DNA of 64,000 bases from contig MKUP01000033.1 of assembly GCA_001898625.1 (NCBI GenBank), positions 442,677 through 506,676 on the forward strand, in the 5' to 3' direction. Positions within the stretch are counted from its first letter, which is position 1. Every line of letters starts with the position of its first letter. The stretch comes from Burkholderiales bacterium 67-32. GTDB taxonomy: Bacteria; Pseudomonadota; Gammaproteobacteria; Burkholderiales; Burkholderiaceae_B. Position numbers and translations under genes: made by a program. Shown here one piece after another: positions 36,031 through 44,473 of this stretch. A model generated the notes under the pieces. That model worked only from the letters and a program-made list of their open reading frames with translations, ran no database searches and was not told the DNA's origin.

Positions 36031-37071
36031 ATGGACGACGCGCACGACCGGCCCCCACCCACCCCTGGCCGCATGAGGATAGGCGTCGCGGGCGCGGGCG
36101 CGATAGGCGGCTTCCTGGCCGCGCGCCTGGCCCTGGCGGGCCACGACGTCAGCGTGCTGGCGCGCGGCGCCACGCTGCGCGCGCTGGACGAACACGGCAT
36201 ACGGCTGGACAGCGGCGGCACGCGGTCGGTCGCCCGCGTCCGCGCCAGCGACGATCCGCGGCAACTGGGCCCGCAGGATCTGCTGATCCTGGCGGTCAAG
36301 TCACCGTCGCTGCCCGGGCTGGCCGACCGCCTGGGCCCCATGATCGGACCGGACACCCTGGTGCTGCCCGCGCTGAACGGCGTCCCGTGGTGGTTCTTCC
36401 AGTCGGGCGGCGGCCCCCTGGCGGGCCACCGGCTGCGCGCCGTGGATCCCGACGGCCGGCTCGAACGCGCCATTCCCGCGGACCGCGTCCTGGGCTTCGT
36501 GGTGTTTCCGTCCAGCTCCAGCCCCGAGCCCGGCGTGGTCGCCCACGCCTCGGGGTCGCGGCTGGTGGTGGGCGAACCGGGCGGCGGCGCCAGCCCGCGC
36601 GCGCAGCGCGCGGCCGAATGTCTGGCCGGTGCCGGCTTCGAAGCCTCGGCCAGCCCCGACATCCGCCGCATCGTCTGGGAAAAACTGCTGGGCAATGCCT
36701 GCTTCAACCCGGTCAGCCTGCTGACGGGTTCGCACACCGATCTCCTGATCGACGACGAACGCGTCAACCGCCTGTTCCAGGCCATGATGCGCGAACTCCT
36801 GGCCATGGGCGACGCGCTGGGCCTGCCGCTGGCCATCGAGCCCCCGGCGCGGCTGGCGGTCACGCGCAAGCTGGGCCACATCAAGACCTCCATGCTGCAG
36901 GACGTGGAAGCGGGCCGCGCGGTGGAGCTGGACAGCATCCTGGGAGCCGCCGTCGAGATCGCCGGCGAACTGGGCGTGCCCGCGCCGCTGCTCGATACCG
37001 TCTACGCGCTGGCGCGGGTGCGGGCCGAACGGCTGGGCCTGTACGCCCCGCCGTTAACGCCCACGCCATAG
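36031..37071 (+). CDS. Ketopantoate reductase-like (PanE/ApbA) NADP oxidoreductase
   Basis: 346 aa. The Rossmann motif GAGAIGG is at residues 21-27. The core has LAVKSPSLPGL and PALNGVPWWFF, and the catalytic Lys block is VWEKLLGNACFNPVSLLTG. The length exceeds E. coli PanE by about 40 residues. Located next to catabolic genes and upstream of a Bug gene, it more likely reduces a 2-oxo acid intermediate than makes pantoate. GGAGACTCCCCCG precedes the ATG. The last codons overlap copy c of the regulatory motif. Confidence 0.9.
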   Translation: MDDAHDRPPPTPGRMRIGVAGAGAIGGFLAARLALAGHDVSVLARGATLRALDEHGIRLDSGGTRSVARVRASDDPRQLGPQDLLILAVKSPSLPGLADRLGPMIGPDTLVLPALNGVPWWFFQSGGGPLAGHRLRAVDPDGRLERAIPADRVLGFVVFPSSSSPEPGVVAHASGSRLVVGEPGGGASPRAQRAAECLAGAGFEASASPDIRRIVWEKLLGNACFNPVSLLTGSHTDLLIDDERVNRLFQAMMRELLAMGDALGLPLAIEPPARLAVTRKLGHIKTSMLQDVEAGRAVELDSILGAAVEIAGELGVPAPLLDTVYALARVRAERLGLYAPPLTPTP

Positions 37072-37082
37072 CAGCTTTGCGC
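37063..37082 (-). promoter_or_regulatory. Copy c of the block-G motif, opposite orientation
   Basis: On the minus strand this reads GCGCAAAGCTGCTATGGCGT, matching the left half of the other copies. It straddles the stop codon of the ketopantoate-reductase-like gene and is about 90 bases upstream of the Bug start, suggesting that the Bug-aconitase unit has its own promoter. Confidence 0.45.
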
Positions 37083-37172
37083 GGCGGCGCCTATCCGGCG
37101 GCGAAGCCGGCCCGATACCATGCCCGGACATCGACAAGACAGGCGGCCACGTCCGCCACGGAGGAGACTGCC

Positions 37173-38153
37173 ATGCACGCCAGACGCCTTGCGGCATGCC
37201 TGATCGCGAGCTGCACACTGGGGATCTTCACAGCACCGGCCATGGCGCAGGGCGCCTCGTGGCCCACGCGGCCGATCCGCTTCATCGTGCCCTTCCCCCC
37301 GGGCGGACCGACCGACACCTATGTGCGCACCATCGCCGGCCCCCTGGGCGAGGCGCTCAAGCAGACCATCGTCGTCGAGAACCGCGCGGGCGCCGGGGGC
37401 TCGATCGGCACGGCCGCCGTGGCCAAGGCGCCGCCGGACGGCTACACCATGGGCCTGGGCGCCGGCGGCGCGCTGATGGTCATGCCCCACCTGATGAAGG
37501 TCCCCTACTCGGTCACGCAGGACCTGGCCTACGTTTCCAGCCTGGCGCAGGTCCCCGCCGTCATCGCGGTCAACGCCAAGTCCGGCATCACCAACATGGC
37601 GCAGTTCCTGGAGCGCGCCCGCAGCCGTCCCGGCAAGATGAACTACGCCAGCGCGGGCACCGGCACCATGGTCCACCTGGCCGGCGAACGATTCAAGCGC
37701 GAGGCCGGCATCGACATCGTCCACGTTCCCTATGCCGGCGCGGCCCCCGCCATCACCGATCTGCTGGGCGGACAGGTCGAATCCATGGTCTCGGACCTGA
37801 CGCCCATCCTGCCCCATGTCCAGGCCGGCACGGTCCGGGTCCTGGCGGTGACCACCGAGAAGCGGACCCCGCTGCTGCCCGACGCGCCCACCCTGGTCGA
37901 GCTGGGTTATCCCAAGGTGGTGCAGGCGACCGAGTACGGCGTCATCATGCCGGCCGGCACGCCACCCGCCATCGTCAACCGCGTCCAGCGCGAACTGGCC
38001 ACCATCCTGGCCACCCCCGAGGTGCGCAAGGCCTACGAGCAGATGGGCTCGCTTGCCGTCTCCAGCTCGCCCGAGCAATATCGCAAGAACGTCCTCGGCA
38101 GCTACGAGTTCTGGGGCCAGTTCATCAAGGAAACCGGCATTTCACTGAATTGA
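37173..38153 (+). CDS. Bug (TctC-type) solute-binding protein of the aconitase-like unit
   Basis: 326 aa with a Sec signal ending APAMAQG at about residue 25. Ligand loop PFPPGGPTDTYVR, then VVENRAGAGGSIG and AGTGTMVHLAGERF. GGAGGAGACTGCC precedes the ATG. It starts 101 bases after the ketopantoate-reductase-like gene and 23 bases before the aconitase-like large subunit, so its ligand is probably the substrate of that hydro-lyase, a di- or tricarboxylate. Confidence 0.92.
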   Translation: MHARRLAACLIASCTLGIFTAPAMAQGASWPTRPIRFIVPFPPGGPTDTYVRTIAGPLGEALKQTIVVENRAGAGGSIGTAAVAKAPPDGYTMGLGAGGALMVMPHLMKVPYSVTQDLAYVSSLAQVPAVIAVNAKSGITNMAQFLERARSRPGKMNYASAGTGTMVHLAGERFKREAGIDIVHVPYAGAAPAITDLLGGQVESMVSDLTPILPHVQAGTVRVLAVTTEKRTPLLPDAPTLVELGYPKVVQATEYGVIMPAGTPPAIVNRVQRELATILATPEVRKAYEQMGSLAVSSSPEQYRKNVLGSYEFWGQFIKETGISLN

Positions 38154-38176
38154 TTCAAACCATAGGAAACCTTGCC

Positions 38177-39463
38177 ATGCCTGCCTCCAGCGGCCAGACC
38201 ATCGCCCAGAAGATCCTGGCCCGCGCCGCGGGCCGCGAGACCGTCGCGCCGGGCGAATACATCAACTGCGTGCCCGACCACGTCGTCACCCAGGAGATGG
38301 TCTGGCCCATGCACAAGCGCAACCTGGAGAAGATAGGCGCGACCGCGTTCGCCCGGCCCGAGAAGGCCATCATCGTCATCGACCATACGCCGGCGGCCGC
38401 CACCGGTTCGCCGCACGCCGCGACGCACCACATGCTCAAGCAGTTGACGCGCGACTTCGGCGTCGACAACTTCTACGGCCCCAACACCGGGCTGCGCCAC
38501 CTGGTGCTGGTCGAGCGCGGCTTCGCCCGGCCCGGGTCCCTGGTGTTCTCGGACGAAGGCAACATCGCCTCGATCGGCGCGGTGGGCGCGCTGAACGTTC
38601 CCATGTCCACCGACGTGCTGGCGCCGCTGCTCAATGACCGGCACTGGGTATGCGTGCCACGCACGGTGCGCATCGAACTGGTGGGCAGCCTGCCCTTCGG
38701 CGTGACCGGACGCGACCTGGTCCAGTCCATCATCCGCGACCACGAGGAACAGGGCACCTTCCTGCAATGCTGCGTCGAGTACGGCGGGCCGGCGCTGGCG
38801 GACCTCGGCCTGGACGACCGGCAGGCCATCCTGGCCTCGACCTTCCACACGGGCTCGGACACCGCCATCATGGACGTCGATGCGCGCGCGCTCGACTACG
38901 TGGACGAACGCGCGAACGGCCGGCCCTACCAGGTCGTGCGCAGCGACCCGGACGCGGACTACGCGGCGGTGCTGACCTACGACCTGTCGCAACTGACGCC
39001 CATGGTGACCGTGCCGCCCACGCAAAGCGGCGCGGTCGACGTCGCGCAAGTGGCGGGCCGGCGCATCGACCAGGCCGCCGTCGGGTCCTGCGCCAACAAC
39101 CGGTTGGAAGACATGCGGGCGGCGGCGGCCGTGCTGCGCGGCCGCCGGATCGCTCCGCACGTCACGATGTACATCTCGCCCGGCAGCCAGAACGTCTACG
39201 CGGCGGCCGCCCGCGAAGGATTGCTGGAGGTGTTTGCCGAAGCCGGCGCCACCGTGCTGTCGCCCGGCTGCAATACCTGTTGGGGCTACCTGGGCGTGCT
39301 GAGCGGCGAAGACGTCTCCATCACCACCCACCAGTTCAACTACCAAGGCCGCAACGGCAGCACCCAGGCCGCGGTCCACCTCGCCTCGCCCTATACGGTG
39401 GCGGCCTCGGCCGTGGCCGGCGAGATCACGGACCCCCGCCCGCTGCTGGCGGGCCGGCTTTGA
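38177..39463 (+). CDS. Aconitase/IPM-isomerase superfamily large subunit, divergent active site
   Basis: 428 aa. The [4Fe-4S] cysteines are present with canonical spacing: Cys305 (VGSCANNRLEDMR), Cys365 and Cys368 (SPGCNTCWG). The catalytic Asp-His pair IDH (69-70) and VEYGGP are also kept. The DSHT motif that contributes Ser and His to substrate binding reads DEGN (126-129, VFSDEGNIASIGAVGAL). It is followed 13 bases later by the small subunit. The cluster is intact, so a hydro-lyase is expected, but with an unusual substrate. It is not a normal LeuC. Confidence 0.88.
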   Translation: MPASSGQTIAQKILARAAGRETVAPGEYINCVPDHVVTQEMVWPMHKRNLEKIGATAFARPEKAIIVIDHTPAAATGSPHAATHHMLKQLTRDFGVDNFYGPNTGLRHLVLVERGFARPGSLVFSDEGNIASIGAVGALNVPMSTDVLAPLLNDRHWVCVPRTVRIELVGSLPFGVTGRDLVQSIIRDHEEQGTFLQCCVEYGGPALADLGLDDRQAILASTFHTGSDTAIMDVDARALDYVDERANGRPYQVVRSDPDADYAAVLTYDLSQLTPMVTVPPTQSGAVDVAQVAGRRIDQAAVGSCANNRLEDMRAAAAVLRGRRIAPHVTMYISPGSQNVYAAAAREGLLEVFAEAGATVLSPGCNTCWGYLGVLSGEDVSITTHQFNYQGRNGSTQAAVHLASPYTVAASAVAGEITDPRPLLAGRL

Positions 39464-39476
39464 GGAGCGGCACGAC

Positions 39477-40007
39477 ATGAACGAAACATCCTCCGTGCGC
39501 ACCCTGCGGGGCCGGGTTTGGAAATTCGGCGACCAGGTCTGCGGCGACGACGGCATCATCGAATTCGCCGCGGTGCGGGACGGCTTCGGCAAGCCGTTCG
39601 ACCTGGACGCGCTGCGCCAGATGTGTTTTCGCCAGTTGCGGCCCGAGTTCCCGTCGGCAGTCCGGCCGGGCGACATCGTGGTCGGCGGCAGGAACTTCGC
39701 GCATCACAACCACGTGGAAGTCAGCGTTGCCATCAAGGCCTCGGGTATCGCGGCGGTCCTGGTGGAATCCTGCGAATCGGGCTTCATCCGGCGGGCGCTC
39801 AGCCAGGGCCTGCCGATACTGCTCGTTCCCGGCATCACGCAGGCCGTGGCCGATGGCGACGTGATCGGCGTCACACCGGCCACCGGCGCGATCGAGCTGG
39901 CCGACGGCCGCGTACTCCCGTCGCCGCCGTTCTCGCCGCAAATGGTGCGGATCTGGGAAAGCGGCGGGCTGGTCAACGCGCTGGCGGGCGAGTTCGCCGC
40001 GCACTAG
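39477..40007 (+). CDS. Aconitase/IPM-isomerase superfamily small (swivel) subunit, divergent
   Basis: 176 aa, LeuD-like in length. It has VWKFGDQVCGDDGII, the start of the swivel domain (canonical KFGDNIDTD), and GDIVVGGRNF. The next eight residues, normally GCGSSREH with the substrate-carboxylate Arg, read AHHNHVEV (75-82). The Ser-Arg pair is lost and three His/Asn are gained. The downstream KASGIAAVLVESC and GLPILLVPG are family-like. It pairs with the similarly altered large subunit. There is no leuB nearby, which argues against leucine synthesis. Confidence 0.85.
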   Translation: MNETSSVRTLRGRVWKFGDQVCGDDGIIEFAAVRDGFGKPFDLDALRQMCFRQLRPEFPSAVRPGDIVVGGRNFAHHNHVEVSVAIKASGIAAVLVESCESGFIRRALSQGLPILLVPGITQAVADGDVIGVTPATGAIELADGRVLPSPPFSPQMVRIWESGGLVNALAGEFAAH

Positions 40008-40418
40008 CGTTAATTGTTGATTGCAGGAATGAGTTCTTGAACCGTCCTTGGTTGGTGGGGTGGGGCGGCCCGCTGTGGAGCGCAGCGAAGCCGGTCCCGC
40101 TTCGCGGGACTTCCCGGTGAGGGCAGACTTGGCGGGGCGGGCGCAGAACTCGGACCGGGCTATCCCGACAGCCGTCCTCAAACAGCTGCGCCCTTGCTTC
40201 CCCGCCAAGCCCACCCTCACCGGCGGCTCCGAATGCGCCCCACAGCGGGCCGCCCCACCCCACCAACCAAGGACTACAGCGGCGATAAATGACGATCGCA
40301 GGTCGGGACACCGTACTGAAAAGTGCGTTGATCTAGGTGCCTAGCGGTGCAGGTCTTGGCCGGGGCGCCGGGGCCGGATCAAGAAAATGAATGCCGACTC
40401 AGCCAAGGCTTGTTCACT
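40008..40418. other. 411-base intergenic region with palindromic element and no gene
   Basis: No ORF with coding character was found; short open frames here lie in the inverted repeat. The region contains the element at 40044-40274 and about 140 bases of ordinary spacer before the second GST gene's 3' end. Possible transcript ends of the aconitase-like unit must lie here, and the element's hairpin may serve as terminator. Confidence 0.6.
40044..40274. repeat. 231-bp intergenic element with 35-bp perfect terminal inverted repeats
   Basis: Positions 40044-40078 are an exact reverse complement of 40240-40274: 35 bp, beginning GTCCTTGGTTGGTGGGG. Inside, partial complementarity continues (CCGGTGAGGG, CTTGGCGGGG and GGGCGCAG occur in the same order from each end). 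A further hairpin GTCCCGC-TTC-GCGGGAC sits in the left arm. No transposase is encoded. This looks like a MITE or large REP/BIME-type repeat. No clear target-site duplication was found. Confidence 0.85.
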
Positions 40419-41051
40419 CTAAACCGGCTTCTGCAGACGCGGATCGAACTGCACCGTCCGGCGCAGCGATTCGCGCTCGGCCATGCGGTCGGCCCAGGCC
40501 GACAGGCGAGGCCGCGTGGCGCGCCATTGCAGGTCGGCGAAACGGAAATCCGCATGGCCGACCCCGACCGCCACGCCCAGATGGCCGATGTCGAACTCGC
40601 GGCGGTCGAGCTCGTCCACCGTGGCTTCGAGCGCATCCAGCGTGGCCAGCGTCTTGGCGTGGTACGAGGACAGATGCGCCGGCGATTGACGAGCCGGGTC
40701 GCGCCCGCGCTCGTTGTTCCACAGGATCAGGATGTCGGTCAGCCCATTGCCCAGCGCATGCCAGCGCAGCGCCTCCAGGCGCTGGTCGAAACCCTGGGGG
40801 AACAAACGGCCCTTGCGGCTGTGGTGGTCCAGGTATTCGCAAATGACCAGCGAGTCGTACAAGGCCACGCCCTCGTCGGTCACCAGGGTGGGAATCTTGC
40901 CCAGCGGATTGTCCCGCTCCACGTCGGCGTTCACGGTGGACAGCGAGACGGTGGACAGGCAGGTTTCGATGGCCGCGTCCAGTCCGGTCTCGATGGCCGC
41001 GGCCATGACCTTGCGCACGTAGGGGGAGCGGGTGGACCAATGCAGCTTCAT
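40419..41051 (-). CDS. Glutathione S-transferase family protein, paralog of 33926
   Basis: 210 aa starting MKLHWSTRSPYVRKVMA, the same N-terminal motif as the GST at 33926, with cis-Pro GKIPTLVTDEG and YDSLVICEYLD. The C-terminal helical domain is more diverged (TRPRLSAWADRM versus APYLAAWYDEV). The ATG at 41051 is chosen over one at 41072 because of that alignment and a GGAAAG in front. It is divergent from the fumarase-like genes, with copy d of the regulatory motif between. Confidence 0.9.
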   Translation of the reverse strand: MKLHWSTRSPYVRKVMAAAIETGLDAAIETCLSTVSLSTVNADVERDNPLGKIPTLVTDEGVALYDSLVICEYLDHHSRKGRLFPQGFDQRLEALRWHALGNGLTDILILWNNERGRDPARQSPAHLSSYHAKTLATLDALEATVDELDRREFDIGHLGVAVGVGHADFRFADLQWRATRPRLSAWADRMAERESLRRTVQFDPRLQKPV

Positions 41052-41116
41052 GCGCGCTTTCCGTCGAAACATTTCGTATGGCGGCCAGTATATCCACCCA
41101 GACGCGCGCGACCGCC

Positions 41117-41152
41117 GGCAAAGCTGGTGTGCCGGCCAGGTGATAGCAGCGG
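41117..41152. promoter_or_regulatory. Copy d of the block-G regulatory motif
   Basis: GGCAAAGCTGGTGTGCC starts this copy, and ATAGC falls at positions 27-31 of the motif exactly as in copy a. It lies about 106 bases before the fumarase-like alpha ATG and 66 bases before the GST ATG in the divergent spacer. Confidence 0.5.
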
Positions 41153-41222
41153 GCCGGCCGCGTCGCTATAGTCGATGAATGCCTAGGAACGCGCGCGCCC
41201 GGACGCGCCACAGGGGAGACAG

Positions 41223-42092
41223 ATGGCCATCAGCTACGACCTCGTACGGTCGGTCAGCGCCCAGCTTTACGAACGCGCGCTGAAAAAGATACCCGAGGAC
41301 ACCAAGGAAGCATTGCGCGCGGCCGAGCGCGGCGAGCACAACGAGGTCGCGCGCGGCACGCTGCGCATCATGCTGCAAAGCGCCGATGCCGCCGAGGCCC
41401 GCCAGCACTTCGTCTGTTCCGATTCCGGCGTGCCGGTGTATTTCGTCGGCATCGGCACCGGCGCCCGCCTGGAAGGCGACATCAAGCGCGCCTTCGCCGA
41501 CGGCTTCGACGACCTGGTCGCCAGCATCCAGCCGCCGCTGCTGGCCCACGTGACCAACCCGCTTACCAACGAGCGCGGCTACAAGGGCAAGGACATGCCC
41601 ATCGTGACCTTCGACCTGATCGACGGCGCCGACTACGTGGACATCACCTGTTCGCCCAAGGCGCTGGGCTCGGGCCGCTGGGCCGCGCTGGAAATCTTCA
41701 CCTTCCCCAGCCTGGAGACCATCGAGCGCTACGTGATGGAGGTCATCCTGAAGGCGGGGTCGCAGCACTGCCCGCCGGTGGTGATCGGCGTGGGCATAGG
41801 CGGCACCTTCGACTATGCCGCCAAGCTGGCCAAGCAGGCGACGCTGCGGCCCATCGGCACGGTCAATCCCGAGCCCACGCTGGCCGCGATGGAAGACCGT
41901 TTGAAGGAAGCCGCCAACGCGACGGGCTTCGGTCCCATGGGTACCGGCGGCGACAGCACCGCGATGGCGGTGCACGTGGACTATGCCTCGGGCCATGGCT
42001 TCACGCCGGTGGCGGTGTGTTTCAACTGCTGGATCAACCGGCGCACCCGCGCCCGCATCCATGATTCGGGCCGGGTGGAGATCATCGAATGA
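41223..42092 (+). CDS. Class I fumarase/tartrate dehydratase-type hydro-lyase, alpha subunit
   Basis: 289 aa. Cys65 (HFVCSDSGVPVYFVGIG), Cys183 (QHCPPVVIGVGIGGTFDY) and one of Cys266/Cys269 (AVCFNCW) fit the [4Fe-4S] cluster of oxygen-sensitive class I hydro-lyases. CSPKALGSGRWAAL replaces the usual KGGGSEN block, as in TtdA-like proteins. Known substrates of two-subunit members are fumarate, tartrate and mesaconate. AGGGGAGACAG precedes the ATG. The beta subunit follows 28 bases later. Confidence 0.92.
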   Translation: MAISYDLVRSVSAQLYERALKKIPEDTKEALRAAERGEHNEVARGTLRIMLQSADAAEARQHFVCSDSGVPVYFVGIGTGARLEGDIKRAFADGFDDLVASIQPPLLAHVTNPLTNERGYKGKDMPIVTFDLIDGADYVDITCSPKALGSGRWAALEIFTFPSLETIERYVMEVILKAGSQHCPPVVIGVGIGGTFDYAAKLAKQATLRPIGTVNPEPTLAAMEDRLKEAANATGFGPMGTGGDSTAMAVHVDYASGHGFTPVAVCFNCWINRRTRARIHDSGRVEIIE

Positions 42093-42120
42093 CGGTCCGG
42101 CCTGACGAGGAATCGATATC

Positions 42121-42744
42121 GTGAGCACCCTGCACGAACTTGAACTGCCCCTGGACGAAGACAAGGTCCGGTCGCTGCGCGTGGGCGACCAGGTCCGCCT
42201 GCACGGCGAGGTCGTGCTGTGCGCGGGCATGACGACGCACGAACGCCTGACCGGATTGCTCGACCGTGGCGAAGCGCCTCCCATCGACCTGAACGGTGCC
42301 GCGCTGCTGCATCTGGGCAGCTACAGCCGGGAGGCCGATGGCCGGTTCGAGGTGCTGTACCTGAACCCCACCACCAGCACGCGCTTCAACGGCTTCATGC
42401 CGCGGCTGATCCGCGAGGCGGGGTTACGGGTGACCGGAGGCAAGGGCGGGCTGGATGCGCGCAGCGTCGAGGCCATGCGGGAGGCGGGCTGCGTGTACCT
42501 GTCGTTTCTGGGCGGGGGGTGCACGCTGCTGTCGGAAGCGATACGGGAGGTGGTGGCGGTGCACTGGAACGACCTGGTGCACCACTACCGGCTGGTGAAA
42601 TTGCGAGTGGAGGGGTTGGGGCCGGCTACGGTGGGGATCGACGCGCAGGGCAACAGCCTGTACGGCGACCTGGCAGAGGCGGCACACGACCGGCTGCCCG
42701 CGATCCTTGCCCGTCTAGGCGAGCGCAGGGCGGAAGGCCCCTAG
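42121..42744 (+). CDS. Class I fumarase/tartrate dehydratase-type hydro-lyase, beta subunit
   Basis: 207 aa, the mobile swivel-like domain (Fumerase_C). VRSLRVGDQVRLHGEVVLCAGMTTHERL opens it; NPTTSTRFNGFMPRLIREAGLRVTGGKGGLD and YLSFLGGGCTLLSEAI are family blocks. The usual GRDAxHxxL reads CAGMTTHERL, so the Arg-Asp pair is altered while the His is kept. The start is GTG at 42121 with GACGAGGA upstream. The stop overlaps that of the convergent flavin-reductase gene by 4 bases. Confidence 0.9.
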   Translation: MSTLHELELPLDEDKVRSLRVGDQVRLHGEVVLCAGMTTHERLTGLLDRGEAPPIDLNGAALLHLGSYSREADGRFEVLYLNPTTSTRFNGFMPRLIREAGLRVTGGKGGLDARSVEAMREAGCVYLSFLGGGCTLLSEAIREVVAVHWNDLVHHYRLVKLRVEGLGPATVGIDAQGNSLYGDLAEAAHDRLPAILARLGERRAEGP

Positions 42745-43376
42745 GGCGGCGGCTCCGCGCCCGGCTGCCGTTGCAGCATCGGCCGATGGAAGATTTCCCC
42801 CAGCGCGGCATAGAAAGGCCCGCCCAGGCGGGCGATGGGCCGCATGGCGGCGCTGTTGACGCGCCGGCCGTCGTAGATGTCGGGGGACAGGTGAAAGGCG
42901 ACGACCTGGCCGATGTACAGGGTGTTGTAGCCCTCGCCCAGGGTGATGGCCTGGTCCAGGCGGCATTCCATTTGTACCGGCGTCGAAGCGATACGCGGCG
43001 GCTTGACGTGGTGGCTGGGCAAAAGGGAAATGCCCAGGGCCTCGGGTTCGCTGATCTCGGGCGGGTATTCGGCCGCGCTGGCGTGCATGATCTCCAGATC
43101 GGCCTCGGTCGAGACGTTGACCACGAACTCGCCCGTCTCGACGATGTTGCGCGCGGTGTCCTTCAGGTCGCCGTCCAGCGTGGAGATGTTGACCGCCAGC
43201 ATGGGCGGGCGGGTGGCGACGTAGTTGTAGGAACTGAACGGGGCGGCGTTGACGCGCCCGTTCCGGTCCTGCGTGGTGATCCAGGCCACGGGGCGCGGCA
43301 CCACGCAGCCGACGACGAGGCGGTAGGCGTCGGCCGGGTCCAGGCCCTGGCCGTCGACGCGTATGAATTCCTTCAT
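42741..43376 (-). CDS. Flavin reductase-like FMN-binding split-barrel protein
   Basis: 211 aa. The family opening is VVGCVVPRPVAWITTQDRNGRVNAAPFSSYNYVATRPP-like (residues 22-60), followed by DTARNIVETGEFVVNV. Such proteins bind FMN and reduce it for monooxygenases, or act alone on small electrophiles. No two-component monooxygenase is adjacent, so its partner is unknown. It lies 16 bases downstream of the Bug gene on the same strand, so the two are a unit. Confidence 0.88.
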   Translation of the reverse strand: MKEFIRVDGQGLDPADAYRLVVGCVVPRPVAWITTQDRNGRVNAAPFSSYNYVATRPPMLAVNISTLDGDLKDTARNIVETGEFVVNVSTEADLEIMHASAAEYPPEISEPEALGISLLPSHHVKPPRIASTPVQMECRLDQAITLGEGYNTLYIGQVVAFHLSPDIYDGRRVNSAAMRPIARLGGPFYAALGEIFHRPMLQRQPGAEPPP

Positions 43377-43392
43377 GTTCTCCGGTTCCGAT

Positions 43393-44370
43393 TCATTTCG
43401 CCAGCATGTCCAGGGCGCCCAGCAGCTCGGTCATCGCCGTCTTGTCCTTCTGGGCGAAGACGGTGACTTCGGCCGGCGTCATGTTGTCGATGCTGCCGTC
43501 CTGCTGCGCCAGGAAGCGCTGGTGTTCCGGCTCGGCGTTGATCGCCGTCAGGGCCGCGCTGAGTTTCTCGATGATAGCCGGGGGCGTGCCGCGCGGGGCC
43601 GCCAGGGCGTACCAGGTGGAGACTTCGTTCCAGTTCCTGATGCCGGCCTCGGCCATCGTGGGCACCTCGGGCAGCAGCGAGGACCGCTTGGCGCCGGTAT
43701 AGGCGATGGCCTTGAGGCGGCCATCCTTGACGAAGGGCAGCACGGGCGAGGCGCTCAGCATGCCCAGCTCGACCTGGCCGCCGATCAGGTCCTGCAGGGC
43801 CGGGGCGGCGCCCTTGTAGGGAACGTGGGTGATTTCTATGCCGGCGCGGCGGCGCAGCAGCTCGCCGGCCAGGTGGGTCGGGCCGCCGGTGCCGGCCGAC
43901 GCGAAGTTGAGCTTGCCGGGCTGCTTGCGCGCGCGGTCGAGCAGGTCCTGCATGGTGTTGATGCCGAGCTTGGCGTTGGCGACCAGGACCACGGGCTGGT
44001 TGGCCACCAGCCCGACCAGGTCGAAGTCCTTCAGGCCATCGTAGGTCGCGCGCTCGATCAGCGGACCGACCACCATGCCGGGCGAGGTGCCCATCAGCAG
44101 GGTGTAGCCGTCGGGCTTGGCGCGCGCCACGTAGCCGGTGCCGACCATGGCGCCGCTGCCGGCCTTGTTCTCGACGACCACGGGCTGGCCCAGGCGGTCC
44201 TTGAGCCGAGACGCCAGTTCCCGGGCCAGGGTATCGGCGGGGCCGCCGGGCGCATAGGGGTTGATCAGGGTGACCGGCCGGCTGGGGTAGTCGGACTGGG
44301 CATGGGCGGCGGGCAGCAGCAGGGCCGTGGCCGCCAGGCCGCCGAGCAGGATGGCGAGTGCGCGTTTCAA
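43393..44370 (-). CDS. Bug (TctC-type) solute-binding protein, TTG start
   Basis: 325 aa. The only start compatible with the signal peptide is TTG at 44370 (KRALAILLGGLAATALLLPAAHAQ), with GGAGACGACC directly upstream. The ligand loop is PYAPGGPADTLAR, then VVVENKAGSGAMVG and AGTGGPTHLAGELL. Copy e of the block-G motif lies about 104 bases upstream. Neighbours (fumarase-like subunits, CitE, MaoC) suggest a C4-C5 dicarboxylate ligand. Confidence 0.9.
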   Translation of the reverse strand: MKRALAILLGGLAATALLLPAAHAQSDYPSRPVTLINPYAPGGPADTLARELASRLKDRLGQPVVVENKAGSGAMVGTGYVARAKPDGYTLLMGTSPGMVVGPLIERATYDGLKDFDLVGLVANQPVVLVANAKLGINTMQDLLDRARKQPGKLNFASAGTGGPTHLAGELLRRRAGIEITHVPYKGAAPALQDLIGGQVELGMLSASPVLPFVKDGRLKAIAYTGAKRSSLLPEVPTMAEAGIRNWNEVSTWYALAAPRGTPPAIIEKLSAALTAINAEPEHQRFLAQQDGSIDNMTPAEVTVFAQKDKTAMTELLGALDMLAK

Positions 44371-44473
44371 GGTCGTCTCCGTGGCTTATGGTTATCCGCC
44401 ATTCGGCCGCATCCGGCCATGGCGCTGCGACCCACTATAGAAGCGCGCCCTGCCCCGTCCCAGGACCGGGGAA

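Noticed and set aside
38177..40007. Annotation of the pair as leuC/leuD
   Set aside because: Active-site motifs of both subunits are changed and no leucine genes are adjacent, so a biosynthetic name would mislead.
39973..40344. Short open frames on both strands inside the intergenic palindrome
   Set aside because: They arise from the inverted repeat and have no ribosome site or domain; the region is better called a repeat.
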